Shown: positions 25,900 to 36,440, counted from the first letter of the stretch. The stretch is DNA of 64,000 bases from Paenalicyclobacillus ferrooxydans (GCF_001399675.1 NZ_LJCO01000069.1:62001-126000); one strand, 5' to 3'. The notes: generated from the letters alone by a model not told the origin. Numbers and translations are program-made.

Positions 25900-26960
25900 A
25901 CTTAACCACGCCTGAGTCGGTTCGTTAAGTCGCTCCGAGCGACTTAACTTCCGAATTTGAGTGACCTTAGTCGGTGACACCGACTTAACCTCGCCCACTC
26001 GGCATCGTTCCGGCCTGCTTAGTCGGCTTCAGCCACTTAGCCAGGCCTCAGTCGGTTCGTTAAGTCGCTCCGAGCGACTTAACTTCCGAATTTAAGTGAC
26101 CTAAGTCGGTGACACCGACTTAACCCCGACAACTCGGCGCCGTTTCGGCCTGCTTAGTCGGCGTCACCGCCTTAACCGCGACAACTCGGCATCGTTCCGG
26201 CCCGCTTAGTCGGCGTCAGCCACTTAGCTAGGCCACAGTCGGTTCGTTAAGTCGCCCCGGGCGACTTAACTTCCGAATTTGAGCGACGTAAGTCGGTGAC
26301 ACCGACTTAACCCCGACAACTCGGCGCCGCTTCGGCCAGCTTAGTCGGCGTCAGCCACTTAACCACGCCTGAGTCGGTTCGTTAAGTCGCTCCGAGCGAC
26401 TTAACTTCCAAATTTGAGCGACGTAAGTCGGTGACACCGACTTAACCCCGACAACTCGGCGCCGTTTCGGCCCGCTTAGTCGGCCTCAGCCACTTAACCA
26501 CGCCTGAGTCGGTTCGTTAAGTCGCTCCGAGCGACTTAACTTCCGAATTTAAGCGACGTAAGTCGGTGACACCGACTTAACCCCGACAACTCGGCGCCGC
26601 TTCGGCCCGCTTAGTCGGCCTCAGCCACTTAACCACGCCTGAGTCGGTTCGTTAAGTCGCTCCGAGCGACTTAACTTCCAAATTTAAGCGACCTAAGTCG
26701 GTGACACCGCCTTAACCCAGTCAACTCGGCACCGTTCCGGGCTGCTTAGTCGGCCTCAGCCACTTAATCAGGCCTGAGTCGGTTCGTTAAGTCGCTCCGA
26801 GCGACTTAACTTCCGAATTTAAGCGACGTAAGTCGGTGACACCGACTTAACCCCGACAACTCGGCGCCGCTTCGGCCCGCTTAGTCGGCCTCAGCCACTT
26901 AACCACGCCTGAGTCGGTTCGTTAAGTCGCTCCGAGCGACTTAACTTCCGCATTTTAGTG
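25900..26960. repeat. Array of eight 135-bp units with two perfect palindromes each
   Basis: The marker AGTCGGTTCGTTAAG starts at 25915, 26050, 26237, 26372, 26507, 26642, 26777 and 26912, i.e. 135 bp apart except one 187-bp step that holds an extra 52-bp partial unit. Each full unit has a 25-bp palindrome (arms GTTAAGTCGCTC and GAGCGACTTAAC around one C), a 21-bp palindrome (arms TAAGTCGGTG and CACCGACTTA around one A) and imperfect TTAGTCGGC/GCCACTTAA pairs. Units differ by few substitutions. No open frame of useful length crosses it. Most of 25.86-27.33 kb is this array. Confidence 0.95.
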
Positions 26961-27333
26961 AGGGTGTCGCACGTTACGTTGGTTGGAGCCCATGGACCTC
27001 TAGCCGGCACCCCAATTATCCTATCCCCGCGCCCCATCCTAGTTCAGCTACCAGCGGACATTCCCAGAAGTTTTGATTTCCCCATCCAGCCCATTCATGG
27101 TATCTTAGACTTGTGACAGGGTGTGTACGGTTTCATGGCGAGGGTCCTCCTCGCATAATGTGATTGTGTCCACCACTTCTTTTTTCTCTATGTAGAACCG
27201 ACCGGTCGGTCGATAGTTTTTTCAAAGAAACATCCCGGTGTCACCTGCAGCAGCATGTAAGAGGTTTTAGCAGCAAGACAAGATCTTCACACGTCTTCAC
27301 CGCATCTTAGTGGACATGGAGGGGTATTGCGGT
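26961..27333. other. Intergenic region upstream of fadF
   Basis: No gene seen. Holds the palindromic operator candidate at 27197-27210 and the fadF ribosome site. Possible promoter elements are unclear. Confidence 0.55.
27197..27210. promoter_or_regulatory. Candidate TetR-family operator upstream of fadF
   Basis: Perfect 14-bp palindrome ACCGACCGGTCGGT, 124 bp before the fadF start. The ACCGACCGGTCGGT form is typical of TetR-family sites that control fatty-acid or acyl-CoA metabolism in other bacteria. No tetR gene is in the window, so the regulator would be encoded elsewhere. Confidence 0.5.
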
Positions 27334-29352
27334 ATGTGGTTCATCATTCAAGCCGTTCTATTCGTACTCATTTTTGGCGCGGCCCTTTACTCGTTCGGCT
27401 ACGCCATCGCGCAGCGCGTTCGCTACCTTACGTTGGCGTCACGCGAGGACAGCCGGCTCGATCGCAAAGGCGACCGGTTCATGAGCTTCGTCAAGTATGT
27501 GCTTGGCCAGCGCAAAGTTATCGCTGAGCCGTCAGGCCTCGGTCACTTCTTCATCTTCTGGGGCTTTCTTGTTCTCGTCTTTGGCGATCTCGATTTCATC
27601 ATCTACCACCTGACCAACTGGCACCTGCCATGGGCAACCGCACCAGCGTACCTGTTCATTCAGGAGTTGTTTTCCGCGTTTGTCTTGGTGTCGTTGCTTG
27701 TAGCTGGGTTGCGCCGGTTCCTGTTCAAACCTATGCGCCTGTCTAAATCAGTCGAAGGCGGCGCAATTCTCGGTCTCATCGCCACCATCATCATCACCTA
27801 TTATCTCGCGACCGCAGCCGACATGGCGCTGGCTGGCACGCATCCAGGTTGGGCGTCTCCGATTATTAGTGCCATTTCAAGTGGATTTGCGGGGATGTCG
27901 ACGACCGGTCTATGGGTGATTCGTGAAGTCTTCTTCTGGATTCACGTTTTGTGCCTCTCGACCTTCCTGTATATCATTCCGCGGTCGAAGCACTCGCATA
28001 TGATTGGATCCATGTTCAACTGGTACTTCCGTCGTCTCGATTCACCCGGTAAACTCCGTAAGCTCGATCTCGAAGATGAGTCCATCGAAGAGTTCGGTGT
28101 TGGTCGGATTGAGCAGTTTACATGGAAGCAGTTGCTCGATGGCTACGCCTGTACCGAGTGCGGCCGCTGCCACGTTTCCTGCCCGGCCACGCTGAGCGGC
28201 AAACAGTTGTCACCGAAGTACATCATCCTCAAGATGAAGGATCAAATCAACGCTGCCGGCCCAGGCATGCTGGCAAAAATGGCTGCCGGCGCAGAAGATA
28301 TGACCAGTGAGAACCTGTTTGAAGCTGGCGTGTTCACCGAAGAAGAAATCTGGGCCTGCACCACCTGCCGCGCTTGCGAAGAAGCTTGCCCGGTCGCCAA
28401 CGAGCACGTGCAAGCCATCGTAGACATGCGTCGCAACCTTGTCTTGACAGAAGGCAAGACGAGCCCGGAAGTCACCAAGGTATTTTCGAACCTCGAACGT
28501 CAGTCGAATGAGTGGGGTATTAACCGGCGCGATCGCGCTCTGTGGGCCAAGGACCTTCCAGTCAAAACGATGGCAGAGGTCGAAGGCAACGCAGAGTACC
28601 TGTTCTTCGTCGGTACGGCAGCATCGTTTGATCAGCGCAACCAGAAAATTGCGCAAGCCTTCGCGAAGGTTCTCCTCGCTGCTGGCGTTGACTTCGCCAT
28701 CCTTGGCCAGGAAGAAGAGTCTGATGGCGATTCCGCTCGCCGCCTCGGCAACGAGTTTCTCTATCAGGAGTTTGTCGAGCGCAACGTCGAGATCTTCAAG
28801 GAATACGGCGTGAAGAAAATCATCACAACGGATCCGCACGCATTCAATACCTTTAAAAACGAGTATCCCGATTTCGGTTTCGAGGCGGAGATCTTCCACA
28901 GCACACAGTTTGCTGCGAAGCTCATCTCCGAAGGTAAGCTGAAACCGAAACGTGCCGTGAATGAGACGATTACCTACCACGACTCGTGCTACCTCGGCCG
29001 CTATAACGATGTGTACGATCCGCCGCGTTACATCCTCGAATCCATCCCAGGTCTGAAGCTTGTGGAGATGGAGCGCAGCCGCAATAAGAGCATGTGCTGC
29101 GGTGCAGGCGGCGGTGGCATGTTTAAGGAAGAGACAGGAACGCGTATCAACGTGATGCGCTCCAAGCAAGCCATCGATACCGGGGCAAGTATCATCGGCA
29201 CAGCCTGTCCGTACTGCATGACCATGATGATCGATGGAACCAAGGCAAACGGGAAAGAAGACGATGTCAGCACGTATGACGTCATCGAGCTGCTCGCGAT
29301 GTCGATTGAAGACGAGGCAATGCATCAACCAGAAACTGCAGCTGTGAACTAA
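27334..29352 (+). CDS. fadF: FadF-type membrane iron-sulfur oxidoreductase
   Basis: Thought to pass electrons from acyl-CoA dehydrogenase via electron-transfer flavoprotein to the quinone pool. The N-terminal third has several membrane segments (MWFIIQAVLFVLIFGAAL; FFIFWGFLVLVFGDL; ILGLIATIIITYYLA). Two 4Fe-4S motifs follow (CTECGRCHVSCP, CTTCRACEEACP), then CCG-type domains ending in MCCGAGGGGMF. 672 residues. ATG 27334 is chosen because GGAGGGG (27318-27324) lies 9 bases before it; GTG 27310 has no such site. First gene of a beta-oxidation block, matching the B. subtilis neighbourhood of fadF. Confidence 0.9.
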   Translation: MWFIIQAVLFVLIFGAALYSFGYAIAQRVRYLTLASREDSRLDRKGDRFMSFVKYVLGQRKVIAEPSGLGHFFIFWGFLVLVFGDLDFIIYHLTNWHLPWATAPAYLFIQELFSAFVLVSLLVAGLRRFLFKPMRLSKSVEGGAILGLIATIIITYYLATAADMALAGTHPGWASPIISAISSGFAGMSTTGLWVIREVFFWIHVLCLSTFLYIIPRSKHSHMIGSMFNWYFRRLDSPGKLRKLDLEDESIEEFGVGRIEQFTWKQLLDGYACTECGRCHVSCPATLSGKQLSPKYIILKMKDQINAAGPGMLAKMAAGAEDMTSENLFEAGVFTEEEIWACTTCRACEEACPVANEHVQAIVDMRRNLVLTEGKTSPEVTKVFSNLERQSNEWGINRRDRALWAKDLPVKTMAEVEGNAEYLFFVGTAASFDQRNQKIAQAFAKVLLAAGVDFAILGQEEESDGDSARRLGNEFLYQEFVERNVEIFKEYGVKKIITTDPHAFNTFKNEYPDFGFEAEIFHSTQFAAKLISEGKLKPKRAVNETITYHDSCYLGRYNDVYDPPRYILESIPGLKLVEMERSRNKSMCCGAGGGGMFKEETGTRINVMRSKQAIDTGASIIGTACPYCMTMMIDGTKANGKEDDVSTYDVIELLAMSIEDEAMHQPETAAVN

Positions 29353-29375
29353 GGAACCGTAACCAGAGTGAAAAA

Positions 29376-29407
29376 TCAAAGGCACCGGCGCAGGTCGGTG
29401 TCTTTGA
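29376..29407. other. 12-bp hairpin between fadF and thiolase genes
   Basis: Arms TCAAAGGCACCG (29376-29387) and CGGTGTCTTTGA (29396-29407) pair fully with one G-U. No U tract follows, and the thiolase ribosome site starts a few bases later, so this may be an RNA processing or attenuation element rather than a terminator. Confidence 0.4.
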
Positions 29408-29425
29408 CCTTGGGAGGAATAAAAA

Positions 29426-30622
29426 ATGTCCACGAATCCAAGACAGTCTGTCATTGTAAGCGCTGCCAGGACGCCGTTTGGAAAGTTCCAGGGCGGGCTC
29501 AGCAGTAAGAAAGCCGTCGAACTTGGCGGCACAGTGATTCAGGCAGCCATGCAACGTGCCGAGGTCCGACCTGAAGAAGTGGAACAGGTCATTATGGGTC
29601 AGGTGCTCCAGGGTGGATCCGGTCAAATTCCATCGCGTCAAGCAGCCAGGCTGGCCGGTCTCCCTTGGGAAACGCCCAGTCTGACTGTCAATAAAGTGTG
29701 CGCATCAGGCCTGCGGGCAGTGACGCTGGCTGACGCTCTGATTCGAGCAGGGGACATTGACGTGGCAGTCGCTGGCGGCATGGAGAGCATGTCGAATGCA
29801 CCTTATGCCATTCCGGGTGCACGAAACGGTCTGCGGATGGGGGACGGCGCAATCATCGATCTCATGATCCATGATGGACTCCAGTGCGCCTTCCACAATG
29901 TGCATATGGCCGTTCTTGGAAGCCGAGTCGCCGGGGAGTACGGGATCTCTCGCGAAGCACAAGATGAGTGGGCCCTGCGTTCTCATCAACTGGCTCTCGC
30001 TGCCATTCAGTCTGGGAGGTTTGCAGAGGAGATCGTGCCGGTGGAAGTAACGGATCGCAAGAAGGGAACTATCATCGTCGATACGGACGAAGCCCCGCGA
30101 TCCGATACGTCACTCGAAAAACTTGCCTCCCTGCCGCCTGTGTTCACGAAGGACGGCAGTGTCACGGCCGGGAACGCCCCTGGTGTGAATGACGGTGCGG
30201 GCGCCCTTACAGTCATGTCGGCCGAGTACGCCGAAAAGACGGGGCGTAAACCGCTCGCCTACATCAAGGGATACACCGAGGTTGCGGCGGAGGCAGCGTA
30301 CATTGCGACAACCCCGGGACTTGCGATTGAGAAGCTGCTGAAGAAAACAGGGTATCAACTGTCCGACATCGACCTGTTTGAGGTTAACGAGGCGTTTGCT
30401 GCGGTGACGCTGACGTCCGGACAGATGATCGGCCTCGATTACAGCAAGGTGAACGTAAACGGCGGTGCAGTAGCGCTTGGTCACCCGATTGGCGCGAGCG
30501 GTGCACGCATTCTAATGACCCTTATCTACGAGCTTCGCCGTCGCGGTGGCGGACTTGGCATTGCGGCCATCTGCAGCGGTGCCGCGCAAGGCGATGCCGT
30601 GCTCGTCGAGGTTCCGTCCTAA
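29426..30622 (+). CDS. Acetyl-CoA acetyltransferase (thiolase)
   Basis: Cleaves acetoacetyl-CoA with CoA to two acetyl-CoA, or a 3-ketoacyl-CoA in beta-oxidation. The nucleophile is C92 in [11 protein letters not shown]; the catalytic His lies in GHPIGASG (about 352) and the second Cys in [11 protein letters not shown] (about 383), where many thiolases have CGGGGQG. 398 residues, normal length. ATG 29426 follows GGGAGGAAT. It can finish the lysine pathway by consuming acetoacetyl-CoA. Confidence 0.93.
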   Translation: MSTNPRQSVIVSAARTPFGKFQGGLSSKKAVELGGTVIQAAMQRAEVRPEEVEQVIMGQVLQGGSGQIPSRQAARLAGLPWETPSLTVNKVCASGLRAVTLADALIRAGDIDVAVAGGMESMSNAPYAIPGARNGLRMGDGAIIDLMIHDGLQCAFHNVHMAVLGSRVAGEYGISREAQDEWALRSHQLALAAIQSGRFAEEIVPVEVTDRKKGTIIVDTDEAPRSDTSLEKLASLPPVFTKDGSVTAGNAPGVNDGAGALTVMSAEYAEKTGRKPLAYIKGYTEVAAEAAYIATTPGLAIEKLLKKTGYQLSDIDLFEVNEAFAAVTLTSGQMIGLDYSKVNVNGGAVALGHPIGASGARILMTLIYELRRRGGGLGIAAICSGAAQGDAVLVEVPS

Positions 30623-30853
30623 GTCGGTGACATTCCGTCCTTCGGAGTTGACCTTCAGCCGCAGGTCGGTGAAGTTCCCCTCTTAAGTAATTGAGGTGTG
30701 GATACAAAATACGAAAGAGCATCACCAATTCAGGCAATTCCGCATGTTTTTCCATTGCATGATTTCGTGCCGATAGGGCTTTGCTTCTTGTTACAATGGT
30801 GCATGGAACACTTGTTGATACGGACTAACATTTGCAGTGAGGAGTGGAGAAAT

Positions 30854-31711
30854 ATGGCACTTACCGTAAACAAGCTCATGGTTGTCGGGGCTGGCCAGAT
30901 GGGCAGCGGCATTGCACAGGTCGCTGCGGAGGCTGGACTGAAGGTTTACCTGAATGACATCAGTGAAGAGTACGTCAACCGCGGGATCGCGAACATCACA
31001 AAAATCCTCAGCAAGAACGTAGCAAAGGGTCGCATCACTGAGGCGGAGAAGGACGAAATCCTCGCTCGCATCACTCCGTCGACGTCGCTGTCAGATGCGT
31101 CATCCTGTGACATGGCGGTAGAAGCAGCAACGGAGAACATGGAGATCAAAACGCAGATCTTCAAGAATCTCGATGCTGCCCTTCCGACCGATGCAATTCT
31201 CGCTTCAAACACATCTTCGCTCCCAATCACTGAGCTCGGAGCAGTGACAAACCGGCCGGATAGAGTGATTGGCATGCACTTTATGAACCCGGTGCCGGTG
31301 ATGAAACTCGTCGAGATCATCCGGGGACTCGCTACATCAGACGAAGTGTATGACACGGTGCACGCCTTGGCAGAGCGGATGGGCAAAGTGGGTGTGTTGG
31401 TGAACGACTTCCCTGGCTTTGTCTCCAACCGGATTTTGCTGCCGATGATCAACGAAGCTATCTACTGCGTCTACGAAGGGGTTGCCACTCCGGAAGCCAT
31501 CGATGAGGTCATGAAGCTCGGCATGAATCACCCGATGGGGCCGCTCACGCTGGCTGACTTTATCGGTCTCGATACTTGTCTGGCCATCATGGAAGTGCTG
31601 CACGAAGGGCTCGGGGACTCGAAATACCGGCCGTGCCCACTGCTTCGTAAATACGTCAAGGCTGGTTGGCTTGGCAAAAAGACGGGTCGCGGATTCTACG
31701 TGTACGAGTAA
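30854..31711 (+). CDS. 3-hydroxybutyryl-CoA dehydrogenase
   Basis: NAD-dependent oxidation of 3-hydroxyacyl-CoA to 3-ketoacyl-CoA. The Rossmann motif [13 protein letters not shown] opens the protein, and the substrate domain shows [27 protein letters not shown] and [16 protein letters not shown]. 285 residues from ATG 30854, which has GGAGTGGAG upstream; the longer open frame to 30698 lacks a ribosome site. Resembles MmgB/Hbd short-chain enzymes. Preceded by a 230-bp intergenic stretch that may contain its own promoter. Confidence 0.93.
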   Translation: MALTVNKLMVVGAGQMGSGIAQVAAEAGLKVYLNDISEEYVNRGIANITKILSKNVAKGRITEAEKDEILARITPSTSLSDASSCDMAVEAATENMEIKTQIFKNLDAALPTDAILASNTSSLPITELGAVTNRPDRVIGMHFMNPVPVMKLVEIIRGLATSDEVYDTVHALAERMGKVGVLVNDFPGFVSNRILLPMINEAIYCVYEGVATPEAIDEVMKLGMNHPMGPLTLADFIGLDTCLAIMEVLHEGLGDSKYRPCPLLRKYVKAGWLGKKTGRGFYVYE

Positions 31712-31932
31712 GGTTGTGCAGTCAGCGGGTGCTTGAACATCCGCAACAGGCTTTCGACGCAGCCTGCGCTTAACTTAAGAGGCTGTGAGCCACTTCAGTC
31801 AGAGTCCGAGCCCCACCCCATGAACCATAAACCATGGATCATAAGCCATGGACCATGGGCTATGGACTCTCGAATCTAAGCGGTACAGTTGAAACCTAAG
31901 CAAATGATTCTCTGGTGAGGTGATCTTACGCA

Positions 31933-32751
31933 ATGGCGAACCGTGAACTTGTCGACCTTCAGGTCGAAAACCATATTGCAACCTTGACGTTGAAGCGTGA
32001 AAAACAGTTGAATGCACTGAGTCAACAGTTACTGACCGACTTGAATGATGCGCTCGGCGAGATCGAGCAACGAATGGAGCAACAAGACGAGATCCGTGTC
32101 GTCCTTCTGACGGGTGCAGGCAGAGCTTTTGCAGCAGGCGCGGACATTGCCCAGATGAAGGACCTTTCTGCACCTGTGGCGGAAGCGTTTGCAAGACTGG
32201 GTCAGCAGGTCTTCTCAAGGCTTGAACAGCTCGCAGCGCCGACAATTGCACTCGTCCATGGATATGCACTGGGCGGTGGGATGGAGCTTGCGATGGCTTG
32301 TGACATCCGCATTGCGGCGGAAGGAACAAAGTTTGGGCAGCCGGAAGTCACACTGGGGGTCATCCCCGGTTTTGGCGGCAGTCAACGATTGCCCCGGATT
32401 GTTGGGCAGGGCAATGCACTCCATCTCCTGTTGACAGGCGATTCGATCGATGCCGCAGAGGCGTATCGCATTGGTCTTGTCACGCAGGTCGTGCCCCTCG
32501 ACGAGTTGACCACTGCCGGACACAAAATTGCTGCGAGACTGCTTGAACTAGGCCCCACAGCTTTAGCGGGAGTGAAGCGTGCTGTATATGAAGGTGCTGA
32601 GCTCAGTTTGGAAGCTGGTCTCGTTTACGAGGCCGCACGATTTGGGATGTGCTTTGCGGGTGACGAGCAACGCGAGGGTATGACTGCGTTCGTCGAGCGC
32701 CGCAAGCCGCAGTTTGCGATCAGTGCCAAGCCCGACGGACAGCAGCAATGA
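31933..32751 (+). CDS. Enoyl-CoA hydratase (crotonase family)
   Basis: Hydrates crotonyl-CoA to 3-hydroxybutyryl-CoA. The oxyanion-hole segments are GRAFAAGADIAQM and HGYALGGGMELAMACD; both expected glutamates are present (GGGMELAM and FGQPEVTLGVIPGFGG). 272 residues. GAGGTGAT lies 10 bases before ATG 31933. Together with its two upstream neighbours it can convert the crotonyl-CoA made by Kal to acetyl-CoA. Confidence 0.92.
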   Translation: MANRELVDLQVENHIATLTLKREKQLNALSQQLLTDLNDALGEIEQRMEQQDEIRVVLLTGAGRAFAAGADIAQMKDLSAPVAEAFARLGQQVFSRLEQLAAPTIALVHGYALGGGMELAMACDIRIAAEGTKFGQPEVTLGVIPGFGGSQRLPRIVGQGNALHLLLTGDSIDAAEAYRIGLVTQVVPLDELTTAGHKIAARLLELGPTALAGVKRAVYEGAELSLEAGLVYEAARFGMCFAGDEQREGMTAFVERRKPQFAISAKPDGQQQ

Positions 32752-32779
32752 CGGACAGCAGCAATGAGGTGACGGAGCC

Positions 32780-33928
32780 ATGAACTTCGAACTGACCCAG
32801 GAACAACGTGAGATGCGCGAACTTGTGCGCCGATTTGCCAAGGAAGAGATCATGCCACGCGCAGCGGAAATTGACGAAACGGACTCTTTTCCGCGCGATC
32901 TCGTCAAACAGATGGGCGAACTCGGCCTCATGGGATTGCCCATCCCGGAAGAGTATGGCGGCGTTGGTGCCGATTTTGTCAGTTACATGCTGGCGATTGA
33001 GGAGATTTCCTACGCTTCTGCCACGCTCGGTGTCATCCTGGCGGTGCATACCTCCGTCGGATCGTTTCCTATCCTCTACTTCGGCACCGAGGCACAAAAA
33101 CAACACTATCTGCCGAAATTGACCTCGGGTGAGTACATCGGCGCCTTTGCACTGACAGAGCCGGACGCCGGGTCAGACGCCGCGAGCATCCGCACGCGCG
33201 CAGTTCGTGACGGCGACCACTATGTGCTGAACGGCAACAAAGTCTTCATCACCAACGGCGGCGAGGCGGACGTCTATTGTGTCTTCGCAGTCACCGACCC
33301 CAAGCGCGGCAACCGCGGCATCACTGCATTTCTTGTCGATCGCGATACACCAGGCTTTCGCGTCGGCAAAAAGGAGCGGAAGATGGGGTTGAACGGATCG
33401 GCAACGGCGCAGCTTCACTTCGAAGATGCTAAGGTCCCCGTGGAAAACCGCCTTGGGCAGGAGAACGAGGGCTTTGTCATTGCCATGCGGTTGCTGAACG
33501 GCGGTCGCATCGGCATTGCAGCGCAGGCACTCGGCATTTCTCGGGCAGCCTTTGACGCAGCCAACCGCTACGTTCGCAGCCGCAAGCAATTCGGCCAAGA
33601 GGTCTTTCAATTTCAGGGTGTACAGTTTATGGTTGCAGATATGGCGACCAAGATTCAAGCCGCAAGGTGGCTCGTTTACCACGCGGCGCAGCTCAAAGAG
33701 GAAGACCGGGACTGCGCCCGCGAAGCGTCGATGGCAAAGGTCTTTGCCACCGACACTGCGATGCAAGTCACGACGGACGCTGTGCAGCTGTTCGGCGGTT
33801 ATGGATATGTGAAAGAGTATCCTGTTGAACGATATATGCGTGATGCAAAGGTTACGCAGATTTATGAGGGAACCAATCAGATTCAGCGGATCGTGATCGC
33901 CCGTCATCTCGACGTCCCGACGATTTAG
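32780..33928 (+). CDS. Acyl-CoA dehydrogenase 1 (short/medium chain type)
   Basis: FAD-dependent alpha,beta-dehydrogenation of acyl-CoA. Signature FALTEPDAGSDA and the C-terminal QLFGGYGYVKEYPVERYMRD are clear; the catalytic base is the Glu of IYEGTNQIQR. 382 residues, normal length. GAGGTGACGGAG precedes ATG 32780. Its electrons would go through ETF to FadF encoded upstream. About 60 percent identical by eye to the next gene, suggesting an old tandem duplication. Confidence 0.93.
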   Translation: MNFELTQEQREMRELVRRFAKEEIMPRAAEIDETDSFPRDLVKQMGELGLMGLPIPEEYGGVGADFVSYMLAIEEISYASATLGVILAVHTSVGSFPILYFGTEAQKQHYLPKLTSGEYIGAFALTEPDAGSDAASIRTRAVRDGDHYVLNGNKVFITNGGEADVYCVFAVTDPKRGNRGITAFLVDRDTPGFRVGKKERKMGLNGSATAQLHFEDAKVPVENRLGQENEGFVIAMRLLNGGRIGIAAQALGISRAAFDAANRYVRSRKQFGQEVFQFQGVQFMVADMATKIQAARWLVYHAAQLKEEDRDCAREASMAKVFATDTAMQVTTDAVQLFGGYGYVKEYPVERYMRDAKVTQIYEGTNQIQRIVIARHLDVPTI

Positions 33929-34001
33929 CCGGCCAGGGCACCGTGCCGCTGTCGACCTGGCTTATCCGACCAAACGATAGAAATGGAGCGTGCTGATAGA
34001 A

Positions 34002-35150
34002 ATGAAATTCACACTCGATCAAGAACACGAACAACTACGCAGATTGGTCCGCGACTTTGCAGATCGCGAGGTGGCCCCCGGGGCTGCAGAGCGTGACGAG
34101 TCCGAACACTTTGACCGCGGACTGTTTGAGAAAATGGCGGAACTTGGCTTGACGGGTATCCCTTGGCCGGAGGAGTACGGCGGCGCTGGAATGGACTTCC
34201 TTGCCTACGTCATTGCTGTTGAAGAGTTGTCCCGCGTCTGTGCCTCGACAGGTGTCGTGCTGTCGGCGCACACGAGTTTGGCAGGCTGGCCGATCTATAA
34301 GTTTGGCACGGAAGAGCAGAAACAGAAGTATCTTCGCAAGATGGCAGAGGGCGAGTGGCTCGGTGCCTATGCGTTGACGGAGCCTGGGTCTGGATCGGAC
34401 TCCGGTGCCATGCGCACTACGGCGAAGCTGGATGGCGACCACTATGTCCTCAACGGCAGCAAGGTGTTTATCACAAACGGTGGTGCAGCAGACGTGTACG
34501 TTGTCTTCGCGCTCACCGAACCGGAGAAAAAAACGCGCGGTGTCACCGCGTTTATCGTAGAAAAAGGGATGCCGGGCTTCTCAATTGGCAAGAAAGAAAA
34601 GAAGATGGGCATCCGCGCTTCCACAACGGTTGAGCTGATTTTTGAGGACTGCCGCGTTCCCGTTGAAAACCGTTTGGGAGACGAGGGGTTCGGGTTCAAG
34701 ATCGCGATGATGACCTTGGATGGCGGCCGCAACGGCATTGCAGCACAAGCGGTCGGTATCGCACAAGGCGCGTTTGAGCAGGCACGAGACTACGCGAAGC
34801 AGCGCGTACAGTTTGGCAAGCCTATCTCTGATCTGCAGGCGATTCAGTTTAAACTCGCCGACATGGCCACAAAGATTGAGGCGTCGAGACTCCTCACGTA
34901 CCAAGCGGCCTGGCTCGAGTCGAGCGGTCTGCCGTACGGACAGGCCTCTGCCATGAGCAAGGTGTTTGCTTCCGACACCGCGATGGAAGTGACGACCGAA
35001 GCGGTGCAGGTGTTTGGCGGCTACGGATTTATTCGGGAGTACCCGGTTGAGCGGATGATGCGTGATGCGAAAATCACGCAGATTTACGAGGGTACGAACG
35101 AGATCCAACGCATGGTGATTGCTCGGCACATCCTGACACAGCAAAAGTAA
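34002..35150 (+). CDS. acdA: Acyl-CoA dehydrogenase 2
   Basis: Second acyl-CoA dehydrogenase, 382 residues. Shows [37 protein letters not shown] and the catalytic-base segment [15 protein letters not shown] 34002 begins [12 protein letters not shown] and fits the family start; the GTG at 33990 is only one base from GGAG. The position before meaB and rpoE matches acdA of B. subtilis, so I use that symbol with reserve. Chain-length preference cannot be read from the sequence. Confidence 0.88.
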   Translation: MKFTLDQEHEQLRRLVRDFADREVAPGAAERDESEHFDRGLFEKMAELGLTGIPWPEEYGGAGMDFLAYVIAVEELSRVCASTGVVLSAHTSLAGWPIYKFGTEEQKQKYLRKMAEGEWLGAYALTEPGSGSDSGAMRTTAKLDGDHYVLNGSKVFITNGGAADVYVVFALTEPEKKTRGVTAFIVEKGMPGFSIGKKEKKMGIRASTTVELIFEDCRVPVENRLGDEGFGFKIAMMTLDGGRNGIAAQAVGIAQGAFEQARDYAKQRVQFGKPISDLQAIQFKLADMATKIEASRLLTYQAAWLESSGLPYGQASAMSKVFASDTAMEVTTEAVQVFGGYGFIREYPVERMMRDAKITQIYEGTNEIQRMVIARHILTQQK

Positions 35151-35253
35151 GGATTGTGACGGTCGATCCCGATGTTGGTCCACCTGGTCCACCTGGTCCT
35201 CCAGGGCTGACGTGGGGTCAGATGGGTCCGCATGTCGGTCCACCTGGTCCGAC

Positions 35254-36288
35254 ATGATCACAACAACGGCCTTACGGGGTAATGATTCCGGCGGTGACTA
35301 TCGCTTCGTGGAGGTGGACGCTTTGCATCCATTGGTGTCGCGCATTTTGCGGGGCGACATTCGCGCGGTCGCAAGAGCGATGACGCTCGTTGAAAATGAC
35401 CATCCGGAGAAACGTCAATTGCTGCAGGGTCTCTACCCCTATTCCGGGCGAGCGCATCTGGTGGGGATCACCGGATCGCCCGGGGCCGGCAAGAGTTCCT
35501 TGGTCGACGGATTGATTGCGCACCTGCGCGGTCTTGGTCTCTCCGTTGGCGTATTGGCTGTCGATCCGTCGAGCCCCTTCACTGGCGGCGCACTCCTCGG
35601 CGACCGGGTGCGGATGACGAGACACAGCGAAGACAAGGGCGTGTATATCCGAAGTATGGGCAGCCGCGGGACGCTTGGGGGCCTCGCCAAGGGATCCCGG
35701 GAGATGCTGTATGTGTTCGAAGCCTTCGGTTGCGATGTGGTTTTGCTCGAGACCGTCGGCGTTGGACAGGCCGAGCTCGACGTCATGTCCGTGGCGGATA
35801 CAATTGCACTGGTGCTCACGCCTGGTGCGGGGGACGGTGTGCAGACTGCCAAATCTGGCATTATGGAAATCGCGGATGTGTTTGTCGTCAACAAGTTTGA
35901 CCTGCCTGGTGCTGAGGCCCTTGTGCGTGAGATTCAGATGATGTTGATGGACAAGTCCTCTTTTCGTGAGGATTGGCAGCCCCCGATTGTTCGGACCAAG
36001 GCGGCGCACGGAGAAGGCATTCCTGAGATGTGGACAGCGTTCGAAAGCCATCGACATCATCTCAAAACAAGCGGGTTTTGGAAGGCGCGACGCAAAGAAC
36101 GGCACAAGCGAGAGACGCTGCAACTCTTGCAAGGACACCTATCGAGGTATGTGGAAGACCGCGCAGACACCGATTTACGTTGGCAACGAATCTTGGAGGA
36201 TGAAACACAACTTGATCCGTACCGGGCCCTCGATGAGCTGCTTGTCGACCTGCCGTGGTTGACGAATCTTGGACGAGACGCAGAATAG
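35254..36288 (+). CDS. meaB: MeaB/ArgK-type G3E GTPase
   Basis: Chaperone GTPase that loads and protects adenosylcobalamin in methylmalonyl-CoA mutase-type enzymes. P-loop GSPGAGKSS, switch segment AVDPSSPFTGGALLGDR, SMGSRGTLGG, ETVGVGQAE and the NKFD guanine motif are all present. About 344 residues from ATG 35254. No ribosome site is obvious; GTG 35212 is an alternative. The 90 bp before it repeat GGTCCACCTGGTCC. No acyl-CoA mutase gene is in the window, so the client is encoded elsewhere. Confidence 0.88.
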   Translation: MITTTALRGNDSGGDYRFVEVDALHPLVSRILRGDIRAVARAMTLVENDHPEKRQLLQGLYPYSGRAHLVGITGSPGAGKSSLVDGLIAHLRGLGLSVGVLAVDPSSPFTGGALLGDRVRMTRHSEDKGVYIRSMGSRGTLGGLAKGSREMLYVFEAFGCDVVLLETVGVGQAELDVMSVADTIALVLTPGAGDGVQTAKSGIMEIADVFVVNKFDLPGAEALVREIQMMLMDKSSFREDWQPPIVRTKAAHGEGIPEMWTAFESHRHHLKTSGFWKARRKERHKRETLQLLQGHLSRYVEDRADTDLRWQRILEDETQLDPYRALDELLVDLPWLTNLGRDAE

Positions 36289-36440
36289 CCGATTCAATCT
36301 CGGTCGACTTTCAGACGTTGTGGGTAAAAATAGCCTCTCGTGCGTTGCTGTCAGGATTGAAAATGGGCCTCTCATGCGTTGCCATCAGGGTGGACATCGT
36401 GTACGATGGACGCGCGAGTTTCCATATTGTGCAGGCCGTG

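Noticed and set aside
25900-26960. 135-bp array as a CRISPR locus
   Set aside because: Whole units repeat with no unique spacers, the repeat is far too long, and no cas gene is present.
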